Source of the DNA: Paenibacillus sp. URB8-2 | GTDB lineage: Bacteria; Bacillota; Bacilli; Paenibacillales; Paenibacillaceae | Reading direction: 5' to 3' | Assembly: GCF_013393385.1 (NCBI RefSeq) | Contig: NZ_AP023239.1 | Location: 1,178,001-1,242,000 of the forward strand | Length of the DNA: 64,000 nt | Shown here: positions 7,998 to 18,022 of the stretch, in pieces | How the letters are laid out: every line of letters starts with the position of its first letter | How positions within the stretch are numbered: position 1 is the stretch's first letter | Translations under genes and position numbers: made by a program | Notes under the pieces: generated by a model | The model's input: only the letters and a program-made list of their open reading frames with translations | Databases searched by the model: none | What the model was told of the DNA's origin: nothing

Positions 7998-10900
7998 ATG
8001 AGACACACAGAACTGCCCCCTAAACAGGGCCTTTACGATCCCCAGTTCGAGAAAGATGCCTGCGGCATGGGCTTTGTCGCCCATATCAAAGGAAAGCCTT
8101 CTCATGAGATTGTCAGCAACGCCTTAACCATGCTCGCCAATATGGAGCATCGCGGAGGCCAGGGAAGCGAGCCGAATTCCGGCGACGGCGCGGGTATTAT
8201 GCTGCAAATTCCGCACCTATTCTTCTCCGAAGAAGCGAAAGCGCTCGGCTTTGAACTGCCGGAGGCGGGCCGTTACGGTGTCGGCATGCTTTTTGTGTCT
8301 CATAACGAAGGCATCCGCGCAGCTCACGAGCGCATTCTGAGCGACATTATCGCCGAAGAAGGGCAGACGCTGCTGGGCTTCCGCGACGTTCCTACCTGCG
8401 ACGACATGCTGGGCAAGACGGCAAAGGCCGCCAAACCTTATGTACGCCAGGTATTTATCGGACGCTCCGGCGATGTTCAGGGCGATCTTGCCTTCGAACG
8501 CAAACTGTACGTGATCCGCAAACGGGCGGAGCTGGCTGTCCGCTACGGCGGATTGGAAGAGGGAGACTCCTTCTACCTGCCGAGCTTGTCCTGCCGCAAA
8601 ATCGTTTACAAAGGAATGCTGACCACCGAGCAGGTTGGTCAGTTCTATCTCGATCTTCAGAATGAAAAGCTGGAATCGGCGATCGCACTCGTCCACTCCC
8701 GGTTCAGCACCAACACGTTTCCGAGCTGGGAGCGCGCGCATCCGTACCGCTTCATGATTCACAACGGCGAAATCAACACGCTGCGCGGCAACGTGAACTG
8801 GATGCACGCCCGCCAGTCGCTGTTCAAGAGCGAAGTGTTCGGCAGCGATCTGGACAAAATCAAGCCGATCATCAACCCGGACGGGTCCGACACGGGGATG
8901 TTCGACAACACGTTTGAGTTCTTGTACCTGAGCGGCCGTTCCCTGCCTCATGTGGCGATGATGATGGTTCCTGAGCCGTGGAGCAACCACGACAGCATGG
9001 ACGAGAAGAAGAAGGCGTTCTATGAATACCACAGCACCCTGATGGAGCCATGGGACGGGCCTGCCGCCATGGGCTTCACCGACGGCGTGCAAATCGGCGC
9101 GATCCTTGACCGCAACGGTCTGCGGCCTTCGCGCTATTATGTAACGAAGGACGATTTGATTATTTTGTCCTCCGAAGCGGGCGTACTGGATATCCCGCCG
9201 GAAAATGTGCTGTACAAGGACCGGCTGAGACCGGGCCGCATGCTGCTGGTCGACACGCAGGAAGGCCGCATTATTTCCGACGAGGAAGTGAAAGCGTCCA
9301 TCGCTTCCGAGCATCCGTACCGCGACTGGCTCGACGAGCATCTGATCGGCCTCAGCGAGCTTCCGGATGCTCCGGAGCTGCCGAATCCGAAGCATGACAA
9401 CGTTCAGCAGCTGCAGCAGTCTTTCGGTTATACGTTCGAGGACCTGCGCAAGGTGCTGGAGCCGATGGCTTCCAGCGGCGCCGAAGCGATCGGCTCGATG
9501 GGCTATGACGCTCCGCTGGCGGTGCTGTCCGACCGTCCGCAGCGGCTCTATAACTACTTTAAACAAATGTTCGCCCAGGTAACCAACCCGCCGATCGACG
9601 CTATCCGCGAAGAGCTGGTTACTTCGACGACAACGACAATCGGACCGGAGCGCAACCTGCTTAAACCAGAACCGGAAAGCTGTCGACAGATCGCGCTTGA
9701 GACACCGATTCTGTCCAATGAGGATTTCGCGAAGATCCGACATGTGCGCCGCGCCGGCTTCAAGGCGATGACTATTCCGATTCTGTTCCCGGCGGAGCTG
9801 GGGGCCGAAGGGCTGCGTACCGCGCTTGACCGTCTGAGCGAAGCCGCTGACCGGGTTATCGATAAGGGCCACAATATTCTTATTCTGTCCGACCGCGGAG
9901 TAGACCGAGAGAATGCGGCCATTCCGGCTCTACTTGCCGTATCGAGCCTGCATCACCATCTGATCCGTCAAGGTACGCGGACCAAAGTTACGATTTTGCT
10001 GGAATCCGGCGAACCGCGCGAAGTGCATCATTATGCGCTTCTGCTCGGCTACGGCGTGAGCGCGGTAAATCCGTACCTGGCGTTCGAGAGCTTGGACGAC
10101 ATGATTGCCCAGGGCTTGCTGAGAGGCGTTTCGCATGAGAAGGCCGTAAAGAACTACATTAAAGCCGCGACCAAGAGCGTCGTCAAAATCCTGTCCAAGA
10201 TGGGCATTTCCACGATCCAGTCATACCGTGGCGCCCAAATCTTTGAGGCGGTCGGCCTGAATTCTGAGTTCGTTGACCGCTACTTCACCTGGACTCCGTC
10301 CCGCATTGGCGGCATCGGTCTGGAAGAAGTGGCTGCGGAGACTCTGGTACATCACAACCGTGCCTTCTCCGATAAGGACGGCAAGGACAAAGTGCTGGAT
10401 TCCGGCGGTGAATACCAATGGCGCAGCGACGGGGAGGATCATCTGTTTAACCCGCAGACAATCCACATGCTTCAGCATTCCGTACGCAGCGGCGATTACG
10501 ATATGTACAAGAAATACTCCGCCCTTGTTCAGGGCGAGAGCAAGAAGCATCAGACGCTTCGTTCCCTGCTTGAATTCAAGCAGGTAGGTGAGCCGATTCC
10601 GCTGGAAGAAGTGGAACCGGTGGAATCGATCATGAAACGCTTCAAGACCGGAGCCATGTCTTTCGGCTCGATCAGCAAGGAAGCGCATGAGACGCTGGCG
10701 ATTGCGATGAACCGCATCGGCGGCAAGAGCAATACCGGTGAAGGCGGGGAAGATCCGGCGCGCTTCACTCCGGATGCCAACGGGGATTCCCGCCGCAGTG
10801 CGATCAAGCAGGTCGCATCCGGCCGATTCGGCGTAACGTCGAATTACCTGGTGAACGCCGATGAGATTCAAATCAAGATGGCACAGGGCGCGAAGCCGGG

Positions 10901-12593
10901 CGAAGGTGGACAGCTTCCGGGACGCAAGGTATATCCTTGGGTTGCCGAGGTTCGCGGTTCAACGGCGGGCGTGGGTCTGATCTCGCCTCCTCCTCACCAT
11001 GACATTTATTCCATCGAGGATTTGGCGGAGCTGATTTACGACCTGAAGAACGCCAACCCGCGCGCGAATATCAACGTGAAGCTGGTATCCGAGGTTGGTG
11101 TCGGAACGATTGCCGCAGGTGTGGCAAAAGGCCGTGCCGACGTTATCCTGATCAGCGGATACGATGGAGGAACAGGCGCGTCGCCAATGAACTCCATCCG
11201 CCATGCCGGCCTTCCGTGGGAACTGGGTCTTGCCGAAACGCATCAGACGCTGATGCTGAACAATCTGCGCGACCGGGTCGTCCTGGAATCCGACGGCAAA
11301 ATGCTGAGCGGCCGCGATCTGGCCGTAGCCGCGCTGCTGGGCGCCGAAGAGTTCGGATTCGCCACAGCGCCGCTGGTGGCTGTAGGTTGCATCATGATGC
11401 GGGTCTGTCAGATGGACACCTGTCCGGTCGGCGTCGCAACACAGAATCCGGATCTGCGCAAGAACTTTGCTGGCGATCCGCAGCATGTCGTTAACTTTAT
11501 GACTTTCGTCGCGCAGGATCTGCGCGAAATTATGGCCAGCCTCGGCTTCCGCACCATTCAAGAAATGGTCGGACGCACCGACTGTCTGGATGCTGTTCAA
11601 GCTTCGTATCATTGGAAGAAGAAGGGCGTCGACCTCAGCGGATTGCTGCATACGCCTGAACTGCCTGAAGGCAGCACGCGTTTCAACAGCAAGAAACAGA
11701 ATCACGGGCTGGAAGAGACGCTGGACGTATCCACGCTGCTTTCTCTTGCGGCTCCGGCGATCGAGAACGGAACGGTTGTGGAGGCATCCCTGCCGATTAC
11801 GAACGTCAACCGCGCCGTCGGCACGATTCTCGGCAGCGAATTGACGCGCAAGTACGGCGCGGTCGGCTTGCCGGAAGATACGATTCGCCTGCATTTCACC
11901 GGCTCTGCAGGACAAAGCCTTGGAGCTTTCATGCCGAAGGGCATTACCATTACGGTCGAGGGCGACACGAACGACTACATCGGCAAAGGCCTTTCCGGCG
12001 GCAAGCTGATCGTTAAGCCGTCTCCGAAGGCGACATTTGCCGCCGAGGAGAACATCATTGTCGGCAACACCGGATTCTACGGAGCGACAAGCGGTGAAGC
12101 CTATATCAGCGGTATTGCCGGCGAACGCTTCGCGGTCCGGAACTCCGGCGCCAAGGTTGTCGTTGAAGGCGTGGGCGACCACGGCTGCGAATACATGACC
12201 GGCGGACGCGTTGTCGTCCTGGGCGGAACCGGACGCAACTTCGCGGCGGGAATGTCGGGCGGCATCGCCTATGTATTCGATCCGGACAATACGTTTGTAA
12301 ACCGCTGCAACCTGGAAATGGTTCTGCTGGAGCGCGTTGAGGAGAGCGAAGAGATCGAAGATCTGCACGGCATGATCGTCCGTCATACAGAGCTGACGAG
12401 CAGTGCTCTTGGACAGCGTGTGCTGGATAGCTGGCAGGATAATCTGCCGAAATTTGTCCGTGTCATTCCGAAGGATTACAAACGGATGATGGACCAAATC
12501 CGCAAGGTGGAAGAAACCGGCCTGACCGGCGAAGCCGCATTGATGGCCGCTTTTGAAGCGAACATGCGCGAGTTGGCACGGGTTGGCGGCTAA
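7998..12593 (+). CDS. gltB: Glutamate synthase, large subunit
   Basis: The 1531-residue large subunit makes glutamate from glutamine and 2-oxoglutarate in the cytoplasm. The order is class II amidotransferase with nucleophile Cys22 (CGMGFVAH, exposed after removal of a 21-residue leader), a central domain, the FMN/2-oxoglutarate barrel ([46 protein letters not shown]), the 3Fe-4S cysteines in [15 protein letters not shown], and a C-terminal GXGXG helix domain. The ATG at 7998 follows GAAAGGT; an earlier in-frame codon at 7965 would add a non-family extension. Its partner gltD is not downstream: a terminator and a repeat follow. Confidence 0.97.
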   Translation: MRHTELPPKQGLYDPQFEKDACGMGFVAHIKGKPSHEIVSNALTMLANMEHRGGQGSEPNSGDGAGIMLQIPHLFFSEEAKALGFELPEAGRYGVGMLFVSHNEGIRAAHERILSDIIAEEGQTLLGFRDVPTCDDMLGKTAKAAKPYVRQVFIGRSGDVQGDLAFERKLYVIRKRAELAVRYGGLEEGDSFYLPSLSCRKIVYKGMLTTEQVGQFYLDLQNEKLESAIALVHSRFSTNTFPSWERAHPYRFMIHNGEINTLRGNVNWMHARQSLFKSEVFGSDLDKIKPIINPDGSDTGMFDNTFEFLYLSGRSLPHVAMMMVPEPWSNHDSMDEKKKAFYEYHSTLMEPWDGPAAMGFTDGVQIGAILDRNGLRPSRYYVTKDDLIILSSEAGVLDIPPENVLYKDRLRPGRMLLVDTQEGRIISDEEVKASIASEHPYRDWLDEHLIGLSELPDAPELPNPKHDNVQQLQQSFGYTFEDLRKVLEPMASSGAEAIGSMGYDAPLAVLSDRPQRLYNYFKQMFAQVTNPPIDAIREELVTSTTTTIGPERNLLKPEPESCRQIALETPILSNEDFAKIRHVRRAGFKAMTIPILFPAELGAEGLRTALDRLSEAADRVIDKGHNILILSDRGVDRENAAIPALLAVSSLHHHLIRQGTRTKVTILLESGEPREVHHYALLLGYGVSAVNPYLAFESLDDMIAQGLLRGVSHEKAVKNYIKAATKSVVKILSKMGISTIQSYRGAQIFEAVGLNSEFVDRYFTWTPSRIGGIGLEEVAAETLVHHNRAFSDKDGKDKVLDSGGEYQWRSDGEDHLFNPQTIHMLQHSVRSGDYDMYKKYSALVQGESKKHQTLRSLLEFKQVGEPIPLEEVEPVESIMKRFKTGAMSFGSISKEAHETLAIAMNRIGGKSNTGEGGEDPARFTPDANGDSRRSAIKQVASGRFGVTSNYLVNADEIQIKMAQGAKPGEGGQLPGRKVYPWVAEVRGSTAGVGLISPPPHHDIYSIEDLAELIYDLKNANPRANINVKLVSEVGVGTIAAGVAKGRADVILISGYDGGTGASPMNSIRHAGLPWELGLAETHQTLMLNNLRDRVVLESDGKMLSGRDLAVAALLGAEEFGFATAPLVAVGCIMMRVCQMDTCPVGVATQNPDLRKNFAGDPQHVVNFMTFVAQDLREIMASLGFRTIQEMVGRTDCLDAVQASYHWKKKGVDLSGLLHTPELPEGSTRFNSKKQNHGLEETLDVSTLLSLAAPAIENGTVVEASLPITNVNRAVGTILGSELTRKYGAVGLPEDTIRLHFTGSAGQSLGAFMPKGITITVEGDTNDYIGKGLSGGKLIVKPSPKATFAAEENIIVGNTGFYGATSGEAYISGIAGERFAVRNSGAKVVVEGVGDHGCEYMTGGRVVVLGGTGRNFAAGMSGGIAYVFDPDNTFVNRCNLEMVLLERVEESEEIEDLHGMIVRHTELTSSALGQRVLDSWQDNLPKFVRVIPKDYKRMMDQIRKVEETGLTGEAALMAAFEANMRELARVGG

Positions 12594-12638
12594 GCGGCAA
12601 GCTAACACTTTCTTATATTTTTAAATAACGCAATGCAA

Positions 12639-12678
12639 GCGGCAGTTTGGAGCAAGGCTCCGAGCTGCCGCTTTTTTT
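12639..12678 (+). terminator. Terminator of gltB
   Basis: GCGGCAGTTTGGAGC (12639-12653) pairs almost fully with GCTCCGAGCTGCCGC (12657-12671), followed by seven T. This confirms gltB as the last gene of its transcript. Confidence 0.92.
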
Positions 12679-12782
12679 GAAATATCAGGTTAAGGATAAG
12701 CTTCGCGCTTATCCTTAACCTGATATTTTTACGAGAAACGGATGCCTTCCTCTTCCAGAGGACGGCGAAGCCGTTTCTTCTT
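12679..12782 (+). repeat. Dispersed hairpin repeat, copy A (104 bp)
   Basis: This copy starts immediately after the gltB terminator T-run. A perfect 22-bp stem (12680-12701 with 12707-12728, loop TTCGC) is followed by ACGAGAAACGG, a spacer with CCTC/GAGG arms, and GGACGGCGAAGCCGT ending TTTCTTCTT. It is identical base for base to 30711-30814; related copies lie at 29271-29407 and 3008-3047. No ORF is present. Confidence 0.9.
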
Positions 12783-12890
12783 GCTAATCAGAGAAAGATA
12801 CAGAAAAATTTGCAGTATGTTTACTGTCGGAGTCGTCTAACCTAGTATAGGGAATTTTTGCAAAATTCATAACGGAAGGATGGTGCAATA

Positions 12891-13820
12891 ATGACGGCAA
12901 ATATAGCGGTTCAGGAACCGGTCGCCCGGCTCCTTGGCGTGACCAAACAAATCGGCAAGAAAACGCTGGTCAGCGACTTGACGCTCGATATCCCAGCGGG
13001 ACAAATCTTCGGCTTTCTGGGCCCGAATGGCGCGGGCAAGACAACAACCATAAGGATGATGGTTGGGCTGATCTCGATTAGCCGGGGCGACATTATGATT
13101 GGCGGAAGAAGCATCAGGACGAATTTTGAAGAGGCGGTGGCGCAGGTCGGAGCGATTGTGGAAAATCCGGAAATGTACAAGTTTTTGACCGGATACCAGA
13201 ATTTGCGGCAGTATGCGCGTATGGTCAGTGGAGTAACGAAGCAGCGCATTGATGAAGTCATCCAGCTCGTCGGACTGAACAATCGTATTCATGACAAAGT
13301 GAAGAGCTATTCGCTCGGCATGCGCCAGCGTCTCGGGGTAGCCCAGGCTTTACTTCACCGTCCCAAGCTGCTCATTCTGGACGAGCCGACCAACGGTCTT
13401 GATCCCCAGGGCATCCGTGAACTGCGCGATTATTTGCGGCGGCTCTGCCGGGAAGAAGGAACAAGCGTGTTTGTCTCCAGCCACTTGCTGTCCGAAATGG
13501 AACTGATGTGCGACAGCGTGGCGGTCATTCAGAACGGCAAACTGGTCGACGTGCGTCAGCTTAAGAGTGTGGGGGATGCTAATGCAGGGCCGCAGAGCAG
13601 GGAGATCTTGTTCGAAGTGAATGATCCGGGAGCCGCACAGGCACTTATCGGCGGAACTGTGGAGGCGGAAGGCCTTGTCGTGAGAGCTCTCCGGAGCGAT
13701 ATTCCCGGGCTGAACGAACGGCTGGTAGGCGGCGGAATTCAAGTATACGGCATAAAAGAAGTTGTCGTTTCGCTTGAGGACCAATTCCTGAAGATGACAG
13801 GAGGTGAAGGCATTGAGTAG
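12891..13820 (+). CDS. ABC transporter ATP-binding protein (exporter type)
   Basis: A 309-residue ATPase with all key motifs: Walker A G44-PNGAGKTT, Q-loop region VGAIVENPEMYKFLTG, signature YSLGMRQRLG, Walker B LLILDEPTNGLDP, and the H-loop SSHLLSEME. A C-terminal 80-residue extension is typical of the BcrA/CcmA-like subfamily that pairs with ABC-2 permeases. It powers export or membrane remodelling with the permease encoded next, whose start overlaps its stop. An SD-like GGAAGGA precedes the ATG. The transported substrate cannot be read from the sequence; bacitracin-type peptides are one possibility for the family. Confidence 0.88.
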   Translation: MTANIAVQEPVARLLGVTKQIGKKTLVSDLTLDIPAGQIFGFLGPNGAGKTTTIRMMVGLISISRGDIMIGGRSIRTNFEEAVAQVGAIVENPEMYKFLTGYQNLRQYARMVSGVTKQRIDEVIQLVGLNNRIHDKVKSYSLGMRQRLGVAQALLHRPKLLILDEPTNGLDPQGIRELRDYLRRLCREEGTSVFVSSHLLSEMELMCDSVAVIQNGKLVDVRQLKSVGDANAGPQSREILFEVNDPGAAQALIGGTVEAEGLVVRALRSDIPGLNERLVGGGIQVYGIKEVVVSLEDQFLKMTGGEGIE

Positions 13821-14595
13821 TTTCTCGGCGCTTGTACATAACGAGAATATTAAAATATACAGCCGCATCCGTACCTGGATCATGCTGTTTCTGCTCGTTG
13901 TTTTGAGTATCCTGGTGCCGGTGCTTACGTACGTAACCAGCGAACCGCAGTACCGGCCGACCATGTGGAACAGTTTTCAAATGACGATAAGCGTAATGTT
14001 CTTCTTGAATACGATTTTTACAGTTGTCATCGCTTCGGATGCCGTGGCGGGCGAATTCTCTTGGGGAACGATCAAGCTGCTGCTGATCCGGCCCTGGAGC
14101 CGCTCGAAAATCCTGCTTTCAAAATATGTTGCGATGGTGCTGTTCAGCATCCTCACGACGGTTCTGCTGGCAGTTTGTGCGTTCGGAGCGTCGCGCATCC
14201 TGTTTTCCGCGGAAGGAACGTCCATGCCGCTTGGGGGCTGGAGTCCCGAAACCTACAGCCTGATGGATATCGGCTGCCGATATATCGAACTGTTCCTGAC
14301 TGCGGCGATTGCCTTTATGGTCTCCAGTGTGTTCCGCGCAAGCGGACTGGCGATCGGCCTGTCGCTGTTTATTATGTTCGCCAAGGATGTATTTACCGCT
14401 ATTTTCAATCCCGAACGGTATGAATGGGCGCAGTATTTGCTCTTTACCCATATGGACTTAAGCGCCTATCTGGTGGCGGACAAAGGACCCGGAGGCGTGA
14501 CGCTGGGCTTCTCCATTGCGGTGCTTGTCGTCTATTATGCCGTTTTCCTGCTGTTGTCCTGGGTTGTGTTCAGCCGCAGAGACGTTGCCGGTTGA
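13813..14595 (+). CDS. ABC-2 type permease subunit
   Basis: A 260-residue integral membrane protein with about six spans (residues 20-40, 55-80, 105-135, 150-175, 185-200 and 228-252) and the conserved ABC-2 segment GEFSWGTIKLLLIRPWSR near the second span. TTG 13813 lies 8 bases after the AGGAGGTGA site within the end of the ATPase gene, so it is preferred over GTG 13804, which overlaps the site. The 8-base overlap implies translational coupling. The two genes are alone after gltB and before the convergent bactofilin gene. No immunity or biosynthesis gene is nearby to indicate the cargo. Confidence 0.82.
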   Translation: MSSFSALVHNENIKIYSRIRTWIMLFLLVVLSILVPVLTYVTSEPQYRPTMWNSFQMTISVMFFLNTIFTVVIASDAVAGEFSWGTIKLLLIRPWSRSKILLSKYVAMVLFSILTTVLLAVCAFGASRILFSAEGTSMPLGGWSPETYSLMDIGCRYIELFLTAAIAFMVSSVFRASGLAIGLSLFIMFAKDVFTAIFNPERYEWAQYLLFTHMDLSAYLVADKGPGGVTLGFSIAVLVVYYAVFLLLSWVVFSRRDVAG

Positions 14596-14647
14596 TTGAA
14601 AAAAATAAACAAGAAGCCGGGCCTAGCCCTATCCTGGAGGTCTCCTC

Positions 14648-15091
14648 CTAAGAGGCGTGTCCGTCTTGCTGAAAATCGTCTTCCGCATTTGCGGCGCATT
14701 CTGCGGTCCATACTGAACCGTTCGCTCCTTCCGGAGTGGACGGTTCTTCCATTTCCACCAACCCGTTCAAGATTCCTCCCTCCATAATGGAGAGCCTGCC
14801 TGCCGCCGCGCTGCCGTGCAGACATCCTGTCGAGGTCAGAATCAGGCTGTGCTTCGCGGTTACATCCCCGAATACTTTACCGGCGATTATAACATCGGCG
14901 GCGATAATGCTGGCATGGACGCGTCCTTGCTCGCCAATCGTTAACGTGCCGCTGCAGCGGATTTCTCCCGTAAAACCGCCGTCAATGCGCAAGTTGGTGT
15001 CACATTGGACTTTTCCTTCCGGCGTTCCTCCATGGCCGAACAGAGAATCTGTTGAAGGGCTGGGCTTTCCTTTTCCTTTTTTATTCCACAT
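14648..15091 (-). CDS. Bactofilin family protein
   Basis: A 147-residue bactofilin (DUF583). A flexible N-terminus is followed by the beta-helix core, recognisable by its repeating short strands and glycine turns: DTNLRIDGGFTGEIRC, GTLTIGEQGRVHASI, AADVIIAGKVFGDV, SLILTSTGCLHGS, GRLSIMEGGILNG. Bactofilins polymerise into cytoskeletal filaments at the membrane and position cell wall enzymes. The start follows GGAGGA seven bases upstream. It is encoded 35 bases after an M23 endopeptidase gene on the same strand, a pairing found in many bacteria that suggests the filament places this hydrolase. The C-terminal tail is acidic and probably disordered. Confidence 0.9.
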   Translation of the reverse strand: MWNKKGKGKPSPSTDSLFGHGGTPEGKVQCDTNLRIDGGFTGEIRCSGTLTIGEQGRVHASIIAADVIIAGKVFGDVTAKHSLILTSTGCLHGSAAAGRLSIMEGGILNGLVEMEEPSTPEGANGSVWTAECAANAEDDFQQDGHAS

Positions 15092-15126
15092 GCTTCATTC
15101 CTCCATTTCTTCATCGCGGGTTCATT

Positions 15127-16263
15127 TCAATTCGGTTGGACATAGGACAAGGGGTTGACGGTCTCGTTCTGTTTGCTGACCTGGAAATGCAGATGAGGGC
15201 CGGTGCTTCTTCCGGTGTTGCCGACCTGTCCGATTCGCTGGCCTTTGACGACCTTGTCTCCGGCGGACACCGCCGCACTGCTGAGATGCATGTAGGAGGT
15301 CTGCAGCCCGTTTCCGTGGTCAATCACGATGTAATTGCCGCGCGCAGCTGACCATTCTGCGGCAAGGACTGTACCCCTCTGAGCTGCAAATATAAAATCG
15401 CCTGTCTGAGCCGCGATGTCGATTCCGGCGTGAAAAGAAGAACTTCCTTTGAAAGGATCGGTACGGTAGCCGAAGCTGGAGGAGACGGTCCGGGAAGAAG
15501 TGGGCCACAGGAAAGACTGCGTCTGGCGGGCGTTATGCCGAAGCTTCTGCTGCTCCAGATCCGCCTCCGCTTTGTGGGCATCCAGTACCGTACGGGAAAG
15601 GCTCCGGACCATCTCTTCGAGCATGCCGCTTAGTTCCGCAAGCTCGTCCTTTGTCTCCAGGATGGTACGGAGTTCCCCGTTCCCGTAGGTGGCGACATAT
15701 TCGCCGCCTACCCGTAAGGCGGGGGTGTCCTCGATGGCGGCGGTAAAAGCTCCGATACGGATGGTGATCGCTGAAGGAGAAGCGGAATGGGCAGGTGTCG
15801 CGAATATGGCCTTTGACTCGGAGCCTGCGCCGGACGAGGAACGCTTCCCTTGAATTGAAATGTCCGCTGTCGATTCCTTGCCGTTAGCATCCTCCTCTTG
15901 TTGATTAATCAGGTTTTGCAGTTCTTTTTCCAGCGCATCTACGCTTTTTAACCGTTCCTTGATCGTTTTGGCTTCTTTCGAGAGCCCGGCGGCTTCACTT
16001 TGAACCTGTTGCAGCGTTTTTTCCTTATCCGCGATCTTTGCCTCCAGACGAACATTCTGCGAGGACAGGGCGGCGGCTTCCGCTTCAAGTTCCTGTATGG
16101 AGCGGGAAGCATGATAATGCATGGAGCTGATCAGACTGGACAAGGACAGAACGGCGGCGGCCGGGAGGGCCAAAGCCATCGGTCTGGAAAGCTGAAGCTG
16201 TCTGACCGGACGCTCGGCATCCCGGACGACGAGAAGGGTAATCTTATCCGATTGACTTTTCAT
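15127..16263 (-). CDS. M23 family peptidoglycan endopeptidase with coiled coil
   Basis: A 378-residue membrane-anchored LytM-type metallopeptidase that cuts peptide cross-links in peptidoglycan. A short cytoplasmic tail and one span (about residues 29-47) are followed by a coiled coil (about residues 55-122), a linker, a second helical region, and the C-terminal M23 domain. Zinc ligands are visible in HAGIDIAAQ (H-x3-D) and in GPHLHFQVS (H-x-H), with SSSFGYRTDP at the domain start. The ATG follows GGAAGGAGA. The topology matches cell-shape and division peptidases. It is transcribed with the bactofilin gene. Confidence 0.9.
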   Translation of the reverse strand: MKSQSDKITLLVVRDAERPVRQLQLSRPMALALPAAAVLSLSSLISSMHYHASRSIQELEAEAAALSSQNVRLEAKIADKEKTLQQVQSEAAGLSKEAKTIKERLKSVDALEKELQNLINQQEEDANGKESTADISIQGKRSSSGAGSESKAIFATPAHSASPSAITIRIGAFTAAIEDTPALRVGGEYVATYGNGELRTILETKDELAELSGMLEEMVRSLSRTVLDAHKAEADLEQQKLRHNARQTQSFLWPTSSRTVSSSFGYRTDPFKGSSSFHAGIDIAAQTGDFIFAAQRGTVLAAEWSAARGNYIVIDHGNGLQTSYMHLSSAAVSAGDKVVKGQRIGQVGNTGRSTGPHLHFQVSKQNETVNPLSYVQPN

Positions 16264-16466
16264 AACATCTCCTTCCTGCGCCCGGACCGTAAGGCTCGCG
16301 GCCGGAAGCTTTGTTGTTCACGTTGTCCATATTACTTTATGTATTCCGGCCCGCACGGGATCATGACATGTGATTGATTGAATAAAGCGGGGGAGTTTCG
16401 GCAAAACCTGTACTTATGCAGCTTACACGGTCTGTTGCGGACGATAGCAAAGGGGACTCGGACGGC

Positions 16467-17897
16467 ATGAAAATATTCATTGCGGTGCTGTGCTTGATTA
16501 TTATACAAATCATTGTGATTCTGTTTCTTGAATATCGCCGTCCTCAGAGAGCGATCGCCTGGCTGTTTCTGCTCTTTTGCTGTCCGCCGCTCGGTCTGCT
16601 GGTCTATTACTTTTTGGGCCGGGATTACAGGCAGGGCCGCAAGCTTAAAGCCTGCGCCGCAGGAACGCGCCGCGGACTCCACGGGCACGCCGAAGAACGG
16701 AGCCATTCCGTAATCCGCGCAGAGGATACCGGTAACCCGGAATTGGCCGGCCGAACCGAACTGCTCCGCCTGCTGTCCGGGCTGTCGGAAAGCCCGGTTA
16801 CCGGCAGAAACGCCACCCGGATTCTGGTTAACGCGGGCGAAACCTACACTTCCATGCTTGAAGCGATGGAAGCGGCTTCCGAGCATATCCATCTGGAGGT
16901 ATATATTTTTCGCGATGACGGTATCGGGGAGAGATTCCAGGATGTCATGATCCGAAAAGCCCGGCAGGGTGTAAAAGTCCGTTTGCTGTGCGACGGGCTC
17001 GGCAGCCACAAGCTGAGCAGGCGCTTTCTTCGCGCATTATCCGGCGCCGGGGTAGAGACGCATTTGTTTCTGCCGCCGCTCACGTCGCTGCTCGGCGGGC
17101 GCTTCAACTACCGCAACCATCGTAAAATCCTTGTGGTGGACGGTCTTGTCGGCTTCACCGGCGGGATCAACATCGGCGACGAATACTTGGGCAAAGACCC
17201 GAAAATGGGATTTTGGCGCGATACCCATCTGAAGCTGGAGGGAGACGCCGTCTACTTTATCCAACGCATTTTCCTGAAAGATTGGCGGCTGGCTTCCGGT
17301 GAGCGTTTAAGCCATCCGCGCCTGTTCCCCGTCCATGCCTGTGAAGGCAAAGAGGGAGTTCAAATCATCAGCAGCGGTCCGGACGGCGCAATCGACTCCG
17401 CGCAGGCCATGATTTTTGCCGGGCTCAGCGCGGCGGAGAAGCGGATTTGGATCGAGACGCCTTATTTTATACCTGATCCGGCAATTTTACGGGCGCTTAA
17501 AACCGCCGTTCTGCGAGGAGCGGATGTGCGGATTATCATTCCGGGCAAACCTGACAACGCGTTTGTCTATAACGCCTCTCTTTCGTACTTGGATGATTTG
17601 CTGGATGCTGGCGTGAAATTTTACCGTTACCGCAAGGGCTTTATGCATGCAAAGGTATGGATCGCCGACGGTCTGCTGGCTTCTGTTGGCAGTGTCAACC
17701 TGGATATGCGGAGCTTCTATTCCAATTTCGAGCTGTCCGCTGTGCTGCTTCAGCCGTTGCGCATCGAAGAACTGGCCGATCAGTTTCGGTGCGACCTGGA
17801 GGACAGCGAGGCGGTTGATCCGGATGTTTTCAGCAAACGGGGCAATGCCGCCCGGAGAAAAGAAGAAATTTGCAGCCTGCTTTCTCCGCTTCTGTGA
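16467..17897 (+). CDS. cls: Cardiolipin synthase
   Basis: A 476-residue phospholipase D-family enzyme that condenses two phosphatidylglycerols to cardiolipin in the membrane. Two N-terminal spans (about residues 3-22 and 30-49, FLEYRRPQRAIAWLF between them) precede two catalytic HKD motifs: HRKILVVDGLVGFTGG and HAKVWIADGLLASVGS. IETPYFIPD and SVNLDMRSFYSNFE are further Cls signatures. The ATG at 16467 follows AAAGGGGA about ten bases upstream; an in-frame ATG at 16416 lacks a site and would precede the first span by a polar stretch. It is monocistronic and divergent from the M23 gene. Confidence 0.93.
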   Translation: MKIFIAVLCLIIIQIIVILFLEYRRPQRAIAWLFLLFCCPPLGLLVYYFLGRDYRQGRKLKACAAGTRRGLHGHAEERSHSVIRAEDTGNPELAGRTELLRLLSGLSESPVTGRNATRILVNAGETYTSMLEAMEAASEHIHLEVYIFRDDGIGERFQDVMIRKARQGVKVRLLCDGLGSHKLSRRFLRALSGAGVETHLFLPPLTSLLGGRFNYRNHRKILVVDGLVGFTGGINIGDEYLGKDPKMGFWRDTHLKLEGDAVYFIQRIFLKDWRLASGERLSHPRLFPVHACEGKEGVQIISSGPDGAIDSAQAMIFAGLSAAEKRIWIETPYFIPDPAILRALKTAVLRGADVRIIIPGKPDNAFVYNASLSYLDDLLDAGVKFYRYRKGFMHAKVWIADGLLASVGSVNLDMRSFYSNFELSAVLLQPLRIEELADQFRCDLEDSEAVDPDVFSKRGNAARRKEEICSLLSPLL

Positions 17898-18022
17898 AAT
17901 GAAATAGGGCAGAAGATCATATTCAGCAAGGGTTATTTGGGTTGTCCATTCATTATCGGGTATTGCAATGTGATATAATATAATGACTATCGAAAAATAA
18001 CGGCAAAGACAGGGGGAGTTCT

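Noticed and set aside
8217..9872. Long minus-strand ORF (551 codons) inside gltB
   Set aside because: It is the antisense frame of a high-GC gene; the protein has no recognisable motif, and gltB on the plus strand is complete.
10959..12608. Long minus-strand ORF (549 codons) inside gltB
   Set aside because: Same reason: shadow frame opposite the conserved FMN and GXGXG domains.
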